Assembly (NCBI RefSeq): GCF_025403375.1
Contig: NZ_JAMPTM010000040.1
Span: 1-32,793 of the forward strand
Reading direction: 5' to 3'
DNA from: Frankia gtarii
GTDB lineage: Bacteria > Actinomycetota > Actinomycetes > Frankiales > Frankiaceae
DNA length: 32,793 nucleotides
The position numbers were made by a program, and so were the translations under genes. Shown here one piece after another: positions 22,855 to 31,800 of this stretch (position 1 is its first letter; every line of letters starts with the position of its first letter). Below the pieces are notes generated by a model. That model did not search any database, was not told the DNA's origin, and was given only the letters and a program-made list of their open reading frames with translations.

Positions 22855-25224
22855 ATGAAGGACCGTCTGGAGATCCTCAGGGGACGCGCCGCGCAACTGC
22901 CGACGGCAACCGGGCCGCAGCTGCGCCGCCAACTCACCGACCTCGCCGACGAGGCGCTCACCGAACTGTTCGGCGATCCCGGCCCCGGCCTCGCCCTCGT
23001 CGCCGTCGGCGGCTACGGCCGGGCGGAGCCGGCGTTCGGCAGCGACCTCGACCTGGTCCTCCTCCACGACGGAGCCCATCCGAACATCGTCACCGTCGCC
23101 GACGCCGTCTGGTACCCGCTGTGGGACGCCGGCGTCGACCTCGACCACAGCGTGCGCACCGTCGACGAGGCGATCACCGTGGCGGACGACGATCTGAAGG
23201 CCGCGCTCGGCCTGCTCGACGCCCGCCACGTCGCCGGTGACGCGGCGCTGACCGCCGACCTCGCCCGCCGCGCCCGCACCCGCTGGCGCACCCGCGCCCC
23301 GAAACGGCTGCCCGACCTCGCCGTTGCCGTGGCCGAGCGGGCCGCCCGCCTCGGCGAGGTGGCCTTCCTGCTCGAACCGGACCTCAAGGAATCCCGCGGC
23401 GGGCTGCGCGACGTGCACGCCCTGCACGCCCTCGCCGCGGCCTGGGTCGCGGAGGTCCCCTCCGACCGGGTGCTGGCCGCCGCCGGGGTGCTGCTCGACG
23501 CCCGCGGCGAGATCCGCCGCCTGGCCGCCGGCCGCCCGCAGGACCGGCTGCTGCTGCAGGACGGCACCGCGGTGGCCGACGCACTCGGCTACCGCGACTC
23601 GATGGCGCTGGCCCACGCCGTCGCCGACGCCGGCCGGACGATCTCCTGGGCCTGGGACGCGACCTGGTACCGCACCGCCGCCGGGCTGCGCAACACCTCC
23701 CGCTGGCGCGGCCGGCGTCCCGTCCGCCGCCCCCTGGACGAGGGGGTGATCGACCAGGGCGGCGAGATCCAGCTCGCCCTCGACGTCGAACCGGCCAAGG
23801 ACCCGGTCCTCGTCCTGCGCGTCGCCGCGGCCGCCGCCCGCACCGGGCTGCCGCTGGGCCGTTACGCCGTCGACCGGCTCGCCGCAGAGGCGCCGCCGAT
23901 GCCGCAGCCGTGGCCGCCCGCCGCACGCGACGCGCTCGTCGCCCTGCTCGCCACGGGCGAGGCCGCCGTCGGCGTGCTCGAGTCCCTCGACCAGGTCGGC
24001 CTGCTCGTCCGGCTGCTGCCCGAGTGGGCCGCCGTGCGCAGCCGCCCGCAGCGCAACCCCTACCACCGGTACACCGTCGACCGGCACCTCATGGAGACCG
24101 CCGCCCACGCCGCCGCGTTCACCCGCGACGTGGACCGCCCCGACCTGCTGCTGCTCGGCGCGCTGCTGCACGACATCGGCAAGGGCTTCCCCGGCGACCA
24201 CACCGACGCCGGCATCGAACAGATCCGACTGATCGGCCCCCGTCTCGGCCTGCCCGCCGAAGACGTCGACGTGCTCGTCGCGATGGTCCGCCACCACCTG
24301 CTGCTCGGCGAGACGGCCACCCGGCGCGACATCGACGATCTCGCGACCATCCAGGCCGTCGCCACCGCCGCCGGCAGCGACCGGATCCTCACCCTGCTGC
24401 ACCGCCTGACCGAGGCCGATTCCCGGGCCACCGGGCCGACCGCGTGGAACACCTGGAAGGCACGTCTGATCAACGACCTGGTCGAACGGTCCAGGGCACT
24501 GCTCGGCGGCGAGCGGATGCCCTGCCCGCCGCGGCTGGACGACCGCCAGCGCGACCTGCTCACCCTGCCGGGGGAGCACATCGTCCAGGTCAACCCGCTG
24601 CCCGACGAGGGGATGTACGAGATCGTCGTGGTGAGCGCCGACCAGGTCGGGCTGCTCGCCGTCACCGCCGGTGTCCTCGCGCTCAACCGGCTCGACATCC
24701 GGCGGGCATCGGCCCGCGGCGCCGACGGGCGCGCGCTGTTGCAGGCCGCGGTCGCCGCTCCACACGGCCGGGTGCCGGAGGAGGCGAAGCTGCTCGCGGA
24801 CCTGCAGGCCGCCCTCGCCGGCACCCTCGACCTCGCCGCGCGGCTCGCGGCCCGGGAACGTGACTACTCCGGCGCGAAACAGTGGACCACTCCGGGCCCA
24901 CCGCAGGTCATCTTCGACGACGACCTTGGCTCGACCACCGTCCTCGAGGTACGCGCGCCCGACCGGGCCGGCGTGCTGTTCCGGATCGTGCGGGCCCTGT
25001 CCGGGCTGGGGCTCGACGTCGCCACCGCCATCGTCGCCACCCTCGGACTCGATGTGGTCGACGCCTTCTACGTCCAGGAGGCCGACGGCCAGCCGGTGGC
25101 GGACGACGCCCGCCGCCGCGAGATCGACCGCGCGGTACTCGCCGCGCTGGGCATGGGAGATCTCCCCGACCAGGCTGCGCCCACCGAGCACGCCGACGCC
25201 GGATCCGCCCAGCCACGGCTGTGA
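22855..25224 (+). CDS. glnD: PII nucleotidyltransferase GlnD
   Basis: The protein has 789 aa. The nucleotidyltransferase domain has VGGYGRAEPAFGSDLDLVLL (about 50-70) with the Gly-Ser and two metal Asp residues. The GlnD-specific middle region includes LEPDLKESRGGLRDVHAL. The HD domain has HLMETAAHAAAF (His411) and LLHDIGKGFPGDH (His439-Asp440). Two C-terminal ACT domains (about 583-650 and 699-760) sense glutamine. In actinobacteria it adds AMP to GlnK under nitrogen starvation, and the HD domain removes it. ATG 22855 has GGAGGAGG upstream. The length is a little below the proteobacterial enzyme, as usual for the phylum. Confidence 0.95.
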   Translation: MKDRLEILRGRAAQLPTATGPQLRRQLTDLADEALTELFGDPGPGLALVAVGGYGRAEPAFGSDLDLVLLHDGAHPNIVTVADAVWYPLWDAGVDLDHSVRTVDEAITVADDDLKAALGLLDARHVAGDAALTADLARRARTRWRTRAPKRLPDLAVAVAERAARLGEVAFLLEPDLKESRGGLRDVHALHALAAAWVAEVPSDRVLAAAGVLLDARGEIRRLAAGRPQDRLLLQDGTAVADALGYRDSMALAHAVADAGRTISWAWDATWYRTAAGLRNTSRWRGRRPVRRPLDEGVIDQGGEIQLALDVEPAKDPVLVLRVAAAAARTGLPLGRYAVDRLAAEAPPMPQPWPPAARDALVALLATGEAAVGVLESLDQVGLLVRLLPEWAAVRSRPQRNPYHRYTVDRHLMETAAHAAAFTRDVDRPDLLLLGALLHDIGKGFPGDHTDAGIEQIRLIGPRLGLPAEDVDVLVAMVRHHLLLGETATRRDIDDLATIQAVATAAGSDRILTLLHRLTEADSRATGPTAWNTWKARLINDLVERSRALLGGERMPCPPRLDDRQRDLLTLPGEHIVQVNPLPDEGMYEIVVVSADQVGLLAVTAGVLALNRLDIRRASARGADGRALLQAAVAAPHGRVPEEAKLLADLQAALAGTLDLAARLAARERDYSGAKQWTTPGPPQVIFDDDLGSTTVLEVRAPDRAGVLFRIVRALSGLGLDVATAIVATLGLDVVDAFYVQEADGQPVADDARRREIDRAVLAALGMGDLPDQAAPTEHADAGSAQPRL

Positions 25225-25258
25225 TCCCGCCCGCCTGCCCGGTCCGGCACCCGGGCCG

Positions 25259-25286
25259 TTGGCACCCTCAGGGGAGACGCTATGAT
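25259..25286 (+). promoter_or_regulatory. Promoter of tRNA-Ser
   Basis: TTGGCA and TATGAT are 16 bp apart, a close match to the housekeeping sigma consensus. The -10 ends 14 bp before the mature 5' end of the tRNA. Confidence 0.7.
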
Positions 25287-25300
25287 GGGCGAGCACGTTG

Positions 25301-25391
25301 GGAGGCTTCGCCTAGTCCGGTCTATGGCGCCGCACTGCTAATGCGGTTGGGGGCTTCAACCCCCTCCCGGGTTCAAATCCCGGAGCCTCCG
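25301..25391 (+). tRNA. tRNA-Ser (GCU)
   Basis: This is a 91-nt class II tRNA. The acceptor GGAGGCT pairs with AGCCTCC, with discriminator G. The anticodon stem CCGCA/TGCGG has the loop CTGCTAA (anticodon GCT). A long variable arm, TTGGGGGCTTCAACCCCCT, and the T-arm CCGGGTTCAAATCCCGG follow. CCA is not encoded. It reads AGC and AGU codons. Confidence 0.96.
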
Positions 25392-25465
25392 CCCTTCGTT
25401 CGCGTGGCCCGCCACGTCGAGCACCCTTTGTTACCTGCGGAAACACTCTGCCCCCCGCTGCGGCG

Positions 25466-25960
25466 GTGCCCATGATGGTGCTGGCGCTCGCAGGGTGCCC
25501 ACACCGCACCGGGCGAGGCGCCTCTGCCGCCTTACGACCCTGTCGAGCGCAGCAAACGGCGCGACGGCCCTTGCGGGCGGACGCCCGGCGCAACGACGAA
25601 CGCATCCTCGCCGCCGCCCAGGAGGCCTTTGCGGCCCACGGAGCCAGCGCCTCCCTGGAGGAGATCGCCCGCCACGCCGGGGTGGGCTCGGCAACCCTGC
25701 ACCGGCATTTCCCCTCCGGCGGTCCCTACTGGAAGTCGTCTTCCATGACCGCGTCGAAGCCCTCTGCGCCAGGGCTCAGGAGCGCGCCGAGGAGAGCGAG
25801 CCCGGCGCCGCGCTCTTTTCCTGGCTGGGAGACTTCAACGCCTACGCGGCGGCCAGCCGTGGCCTGGCCGCCGCGTTGCTGCACGACGGCCGGGACACCG
25901 ACCTGAGCTCCCGGCGCCGGCCACCAGGCCCAGCCCTGCACCACCCAGGGATGGTGCGGA
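25466..25960 (+). pseudogene. Frameshifted TetR-family regulator remnant
   Basis: The first frame encodes a good TetR helix-turn-helix: LRADARRNDERILAAAQEAF, ASLEEIARHAGVGSATLHRHFPS. At about 25717 the reading moves to the +2 frame, where SLLEVVFHDRVEALCARAQERA and FSWLGDFNAYAAASRGLAAALL continue the ligand domain. One missing base in the CCCCTCCGGCGG run explains this. Similarity stops near DGRDTDLSS (about 25912), so the C-terminal third is also lost or scrambled. The start is unclear: ATG 25466, or a TTG close to the helix-turn-helix. A sequencing error cannot be excluded for the frameshift, but the truncated end argues for decay. Confidence 0.75.
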
Positions 25961-26014
25961 TCGGAGGTGGCGTCGGATCCCGTCGAGGGATGCCCCCTCA
26001 GGCATCATGCAACG

Positions 26015-26509
26015 GTGAGTGTCAGGGCCGGCGGACAGATCACCGGGCGCGGGCCGTATCTCGCAATCCTCGTGCCCGTGCTCCTCGGCATTCTGCTCAT
26101 GCACGGGGGCCTGTCCGCACACGTCGACCGCAACGGCCACCCAGGCGGACTCCGCGGCTCTGACAGGCCGCTGGTCGCCGTGGGGAACCGGCCGGGCGCG
26201 CCGCACGGCGCAGCAGCGCACCAGCGGCCCGCCCCCGGGCACCCAACCGATCTCGGGGGGGCGCCTGTGGCCCTGGCTCCCGACCCGGCCGCGAGTCACG
26301 GCGGGCACGCCGGGCAGCTGTGCCTGGCATTCCTTCGGGTGGTGGGCATCCTGCTCGCCGCCCTGTTGCTTGCCCGCGCCGTCCGGGCGGCCGGCGGCGC
26401 ACGAACCCGCTCACGCCCTGCGCCCTGCCGCCCCGGGCGGCCACCCCCCGGGGGCCTTCCTCGCCCCCGTGCGCCCTCACTCGCCCGCCTCTGCGTGCTC
26501 CGCGTGTAG
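26015..26509 (+). CDS. DUF6153-like small membrane protein
   Basis: The protein has about 164 aa. It starts with an N-terminal membrane helix (YLAILVPVLLGILLMHGGLS, about 12-32) whose end carries His residues. A long Pro/His/Gly-rich extracytoplasmic stretch follows, then ASHGGHAGQLCLAFL and a second helix (VVGILLAALLLARAV), and an Arg/Pro-rich tail. Two helices flanked by His and Cys fit DUF6153, a family I know mainly beside DUF305 proteins in actinobacteria. GTG 26015 follows the TetR remnant; no strong ribosome-binding site is visible. Metal, perhaps copper, handling is an inference. Confidence 0.6.
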   Translation: MSVRAGGQITGRGPYLAILVPVLLGILLMHGGLSAHVDRNGHPGGLRGSDRPLVAVGNRPGAPHGAAAHQRPAPGHPTDLGGAPVALAPDPAASHGGHAGQLCLAFLRVVGILLAALLLARAVRAAGGARTRSRPAPCRPGRPPPGGLPRPRAPSLARLCVLRV

Positions 26510-26603
26510 ACCGACCGGCTCAGCCGGCGTGCGTCCTCGATGACTCCCGCCCGGCGGCCCGACATTCGGATCCGCACGCATCCGGAGGACGAGGGACTTC
26601 AGC

Positions 26604-27293
26604 ATGAGACGACTCATCCTGCTCATCTCGGCGCTTTTCGCCGCGGTCACCGTCAGCGCCTGCGGCAGCGGGGGCAGCAGCGCCACGCCCACGACTGCCA
26701 CGACCGCCAAAGATAGCCACAACGCGGCCGACATCGCCTTTGCCCAGAAAATGATCCCGCATCATCGGCAGGCCATCGAAATGGCCGAACTGGCCCCGTC
26801 CCGCGCTCAGAACCCGCAGGTCAGGTCCCTCGCACAGCAGATCCGAGCCGCGCAGGCGCCCCAGATCGCAACCATGGCGGGTTGGCTCACCGGCTGGGGG
26901 CAGCCCACCACTCCCCCGGCCGACGCGGGTGTTTCCGGCCACGGCTCGGCTGGCCACGGCATGGGCAGCGGTGGTATGGACGACGGCGGCATGAGCGACG
27001 GCATGAGCGGCGACGGCATGAGCGATCACGGAACGGCAACCGTGGCACCGCCCGCCTCGATGGAGGGAATGATGTCCAGTGCGGACATGACCGCCCTGAA
27101 GAACGCAACTGGACCGGCCTTCGACGAGATGTTTCTCGCCATGATGATCGAACATCACCAGGGCGCCGTCACCATGGCGAAGACCGAGATCCGTGACGGC
27201 CTCCACATGTCGGCAAAACAGCTTGCCGAGAATATTCGACGCACCCAGACGGCCGAGATCAGCAGTATGCAGGACCTGCTCACCAAGATCTGA
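26604..27293 (+). CDS. DUF305 lipoprotein with Met/His-rich linker
   Basis: The protein has 229 aa. The signal ends in a lipobox, VSAC, with lipidation Cys at about 20. Two DUF305 halves follow. The first has IAFAQKMIPHHRQAIEMAEL (about 48-67) and QVRSLAQQIRAAQAPQIATM; the second has FDEMFLAMMIEHHQGAVTMAKTE and AENIRRTQTAEISSMQDLL. The IPHHRQA and IEHHQGA motifs are ferritin-like metal ligands. Between them (about 115-160) lies a Gly/Met/His/Asp-rich linker with repeats of GMS and HGM type that could bind Cu(I). ATG 26604 has GAGGG 8 nt upstream. A strong terminator follows. Confidence 0.88.
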   Translation: MRRLILLISALFAAVTVSACGSGGSSATPTTATTAKDSHNAADIAFAQKMIPHHRQAIEMAELAPSRAQNPQVRSLAQQIRAAQAPQIATMAGWLTGWGQPTTPPADAGVSGHGSAGHGMGSGGMDDGGMSDGMSGDGMSDHGTATVAPPASMEGMMSSADMTALKNATGPAFDEMFLAMMIEHHQGAVTMAKTEIRDGLHMSAKQLAENIRRTQTAEISSMQDLLTKI

Positions 27294-27310
27294 CCGGTTC
27301 TTCGCAAGGA

Positions 27311-27344
27311 CGGGATGGTGGCTGCGACAGCGGCCACCATCCCG
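27311..27344 (+). terminator. Terminator after the DUF305 gene
   Basis: A perfect 12-bp stem, CGGGATGGTGGC/GCCACCATCCCG, has a ten-base loop and lies 18 nt past the DUF305 stop. The rest of the gap to 27656 shows no convincing gene, only a weakly possible N-terminal extension of the GGDEF frame from GTG 27491. Confidence 0.75.
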
Positions 27345-27655
27345 TCGCACCGAGCCCAACCGGTTCCCGCCGTGCCTGCGCCGCGCCGGGGCGCGCCGAC
27401 ACGCCGGTAAATTCACTACCCCTGCGCACCCGATTCCCTCGCCACCACCTTTCGCGGCACACCGTTTAACAAAACGGAATCCACCCGTCGGTGACCGCCC
27501 GAGGATCGGAAAGGCACCGCCGCGGCAGCCCTACCCGGCACGGGAGACACCCGGCCGGAGCGGTCCCACGGCACATCTCCCGCGCCGTGCGGGTCGAGGA
27601 CGCGCCCTGCGCCAAACCGACGCCACGGTGCGGCAGCCGGAAGGATTCCACCTCC

Positions 27656-28786
27656 GTGCCCACCGATGACGTCGCGGCGGCCGTGTTCGACTCCCTCCCC
27701 TCTCTTATCGCGGTGCTCGGACCGGACGGGACGGTGACCCGACTCAACGAGGCCTGGCGCCGCAGCGCCGCGACCGGGGTGGCCCTGCTCCCCGTCCGGC
27801 CCGGCATGAGCTGGTTGGCGGCGTGCGACCACGCGGCGCAGGCCGCAGCACAGCCGGCCGGGGCGAATATGAACCAGGCCCGTTCCTCGCCCTCCGGCCA
27901 GACCGGGGTCACCGTGTTCGATCCGGTCACGTCGATCCGGACACTGGCGTTCCTCTCGCGGCAGCTGATCGATCGGCGGCGGACCCGGGCCCGCATCGAG
28001 CTGCCGCAACCGGCGCTGCGCGGTCACCGCTGGCTCGACGTCCGCCTGAGCACCCTTATTCGCGGCGACGGGCTGATCGTCGTCGTCGAGGACGTAAGTG
28101 AACGGCGCCACCGCGAAGAGGACCTCCGCCGTCAGGCCTCGACGGATCCGATCACCGGGCTGGCGAACCGGACGGCGCTGGGGACCCTGCTCGCGGCCAG
28201 ACTCACCCCCAGCAGATCAGGCGCGTCGGACGCCACCGGAGCACGGGACGTGAACGCAGCCTCATCCACGCTGACACCTCCTCCCCCGGAACGGGCCGGG
28301 ACCGCCGTTCTCTTCCTGGACCTGGATGCATTTCGTCGAATCAACAACTCCTTCGGATATCCGACCGGTGATGCCGCCCTGCATGCCGTCGCCCGACGCT
28401 TTTCGAGCGTACTCGGCCCCACCGACATCATCGGGCGATGGGACGGCGACGAGTTTGTCGTGCTTGCCGGCTCCGGGGATGCGCCAATTGTCGCGGACCT
28501 TGCCGAACGGCTGGCAGCGGCCCTCGACGAACCGCTCGACGTGCACGGCCACCGAATCCGGCTGTCGGTCAGCGTGGGGGTCGCCCTCGTGGGCGCGACT
28601 CCGTCCCACGCCGGCGACAACCATCCTGAGCAGCGCGAACAGGGACACCACCTGGGAACTCGGGGTGCCGTTGGCGCCTCGAGCGAGGACGGAGACGCTC
28701 TGGTCGCAAGGGCCGGAGCGGAAGTGACCCGGGCCCGTTCCAGACTACGGGCCAGCCGCGACCGCCGATCCCGCTCCGGTCAGTAA
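27656..28786 (+). CDS. PAS-GGDEF protein, putative diguanylate cyclase
   Basis: The protein has 376 aa. A PAS domain (about 5-150) runs from VFDSLPSLIAVLGPDGTVTRLNEAW to GLIVVVEDVSERRHREEDL. The GGDEF domain follows: ASTDPITGLANRTAL, then AVLFLDLDAFRRINNSFGYPTGDAAL, and the active-site loop RWDGDEFVVL (263-267), so the motif is DGDEF instead of GGDEF. An insertion of about 30 residues (STLTPPPPERAG region) separates the first two motifs. No allosteric RxxD site is obvious. The C-terminal part is His/Gln-rich before an ALVARAGAEVTRAR helix. GTG 27656 has GGAAGG 10 nt upstream; GTG 27491 would add an Arg-rich stretch. Cyclic-di-GMP synthesis is possible but unproven. Confidence 0.8.
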   Translation: MPTDDVAAAVFDSLPSLIAVLGPDGTVTRLNEAWRRSAATGVALLPVRPGMSWLAACDHAAQAAAQPAGANMNQARSSPSGQTGVTVFDPVTSIRTLAFLSRQLIDRRRTRARIELPQPALRGHRWLDVRLSTLIRGDGLIVVVEDVSERRHREEDLRRQASTDPITGLANRTALGTLLAARLTPSRSGASDATGARDVNAASSTLTPPPPERAGTAVLFLDLDAFRRINNSFGYPTGDAALHAVARRFSSVLGPTDIIGRWDGDEFVVLAGSGDAPIVADLAERLAAALDEPLDVHGHRIRLSVSVGVALVGATPSHAGDNHPEQREQGHHLGTRGAVGASSEDGDALVARAGAEVTRARSRLRASRDRRSRSGQ

Positions 28787-28895
28787 TTCGGCTTTCCTGT
28801 CGTCCGATCGATAGGTTCACGACCACAACGCCGAGTTCATATACGCAGCGTCGTCCGAGGTAGCCGGCGGGCGTTTAAGGTCGTATCTTCGGCCC

Positions 28896-31800
28896 ATGCA
28901 GATCGCATTCACCGTTCACGATTTCCGCGCTGGAACGAACGTCGACGTGCTTCTGCGCGCCCGTGCCGACACACCACTCGGCGTCGTCGCCGACGCGCTG
29001 GCGACCGCCGTCCGCGCGTTCCCCCCGGGCACTACCTCGGCGCGGGCCAGCCCCCGGCCCTCGCTGACTCTCGCCGGCCACGGCCGGCCGCTCAGCCCGA
29101 CTCTGCCGCTCGCCCGATCGCCATTGATCGAGGGCGCTGTCGTGTCCCTCGACGCGCCGCCGGCCCGCCGGGCCTCAGGCGCGGGTCTGGTCCATCTGAT
29201 GGTCACCGCCGGCCCCGACGCCGGCGTCATTCATCCACTGCCTGTCGGCGAACACACCGTCGGCTCGGCTCCTGACAGCGCCATCCTGCTTGCCGGCCCC
29301 GCCACCGATGAACCCGTGCTGACGGTGCGGGTCGCCGCCGATGGAAGCTGTTCGGTCGTTCCCGGTCCCGGCACCAGCGCCGTCGAGTGGGATCAGGCAG
29401 GCGGCGCCGGCTCGATTGTCGCCTCCGTGCGCACTCCAAGCATGGCGTTGCGGCTCCTGCGTCCCGCCGCGGTCACCCCTCTGGCCCTCCCGTCCACCAC
29501 CGTCCCGGGAAGGCTCGACGTCAACCGCCCACCACGGCTGCGCCTACCCCAGCGGGCGTCCACCTTCGCGCTGCCCGCGGCGCCGGAGGAGCCTCGCCGA
29601 GCGCCTGTCCCCGTGCTGGCCACGTTCCTCCCCCTGCTCGCCGCTGTGGGGATGGCCGCGGTGCTGCACACGCTCTACGTCCTGCTGTTCGCCGTCCTCG
29701 GGCCGTTGAACCTGATCCTGTCCGTGGTGAGCGGGCGTCGGCGGGACCGTCGCCAGTTCCGCGAGGCCACCGCGCGCCATCGCCGACTGCGCGACGAGGT
29801 GGAACACGCGGCGCAGGCGGCGCTCGAAGTGGAGTGCGCCGAGCGCCACGCCGAGCAGCCCGACCCGGCGAGCCTGTTCGCCACGGCCTGGCAACGAGAT
29901 TCCAGACTGTGGGCGCGGCGCCGGGGCGACGCCGACTACCTGCGGCTTCGCCTTGGCCTCGCGCACCAGCCAAGCACCGTCCGGATCACCGACATCCCCG
30001 ATCACCCGGCCGCCCCGATGCGCGCCGATCTGCCCGCCGTGGTCTCCCTGAGCGAGAACGGCGTCGTCGGGGTCGCGGCACCGGGCGCCCGGTCCCAGGA
30101 ACTCGGCTGGTGGCTCGTCGCGCAGGCCGCCGTTCTGCACAGCCCCGAGGAACTGGCGATCCGCGTGGTGACGGCCGAGGCCGACCGTGCCGCCGGGTGG
30201 CGCTGGACTCGCTGGCTGCCGCACTGTCGTCCCGCCGCGCAGGACGCAGCGGTGCGGTTCGCGACAGACGAGGCAGACCGGATCGCGTGCGTCGCCGAAC
30301 TCCGCTCGCTGATGCAACGCCGCGCGGGTTTGCCGCCCGACCGCCGCCCCGCCGGCCCCGACGTCCTGCTCGTGTTGGACGGCGCACGCTCGCTGCGGTC
30401 GATCACCGGACTGATCCAGGTGCTGCGCGCCGGCCCGCCGGTGGGCATTCACGTGCTCTGTCTGGAGTCCGACGTCCATGATCTTCCGGTCGAGTGCCGG
30501 GCTGTGGTGGCAGCCGACGGCGGGCATCTCACGGTGCGCCAGGACCGGGCAGGGATGATCAGAAATGTTCGCGCCGACCTCATCGGTCCGGCCGGGGACG
30601 ACGGTCACGCACCGTCCGGGGCGGCCCGTTGGTACGAGTCGGTGGCGCGGGCACTCGCGCCGCTTCGCGTCGCGGCCGACGACGACGCCGCGCTCCCCAT
30701 GGCCGTGCGGCTGTCGGACATCATCGGCGGGGGCCGACCGGCCACGTCGACGATCCTGCGGAGATGGTCGTCCGCCCCGGCCACCGGGCCCTCGCCGAGA
30801 AGCCGCCCCGTTCCGGTGGGAATCGCCGGCGGCGGGACGTTCACCCTCGACCTCTCCCGCGATGGCCCACACGGACTGATCGCGGGCACGACCGGATCAG
30901 GCAAATCAGAACTGCTTCAGACGATCATCACCGCGCATGCTGTGACCTACCGGCCCGACGAGCTGGTGTTCGTGCTCGTCGACTACAAGGGCGGTAGCGC
31001 GTTCGCCGAATGCGCCGCGCTGCCGCACACCGTGGGTCTCGTCACGGATCTCGACCCGCATCTGGTCCGCCGGGCCCTGACCTCGCTGTCCGCCGAGCTA
31101 CACCGCCGCGAGGCACTCCTCGCCCGGTTCGGCGCCAAGGATCTCGACGCTCTACGCCGCGCGGCGCCGGGTGCCGGTCCCGGCGAGCTGGCGATCCCGC
31201 CACGGCTGGTTCTCGTCGTCGACGAGTTCGCCACTCTGGCCCGAGAGCTGCCCGACTTCGTCACCGGGCTGGTCAGCCTCGCCCAGCGCGGGCGCTCCCT
31301 CGGCATCCACCTGCTCCTGGCCACCCAGCGTCCAAGCGGCGTCGTCTCCCCGGAGATCCGGGCGAACACGAATCTGCGCATCGCCCTGCGAGTGACCGAC
31401 GGGGCCGAAAGTGAGGACGTCGTCGGCTGTCCGGACGCCGCCGCGATCGTGCCCACGACCCCTGGCAGGGCAGTCGTACGCACCGGGCCCGACCGGCTCA
31501 CCGCCGTGCAGACCGCCTGGGTGGGCAGTCCCGTTCAGCCGGAAGGTGACGAGGCCACCGGCGCGGCCGCTGCGCGGGTGACCCTGTTGGCATGGCCCGA
31601 GCCCAGTGCACCGGCGCCGAGGCCCGACCGGCCGGCCGGCGTCGCGTCTCGGGACTGCGCGGCCAGCGATACCGAGCTGACCGTTCTGGTGCGGGCGGTC
31701 CGCGAAGCCGCGACCGCCCTGAGGCTTTCTGCCCTTCCCAGTCCCTGGCTTCCGCCGCTACCGGAGCGGATTCCTCTCTCCTCGCTGCCGGCCACCCCCG

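Noticed and set aside
22630-25296. 888-aa open frame on the minus strand opposite glnD
   Set aside because: It is a by-product of strong G/C third-position bias in glnD. The plus-strand protein has full GlnD domain order, while the antisense product is Gly/Arg/Val-rich with no family features.
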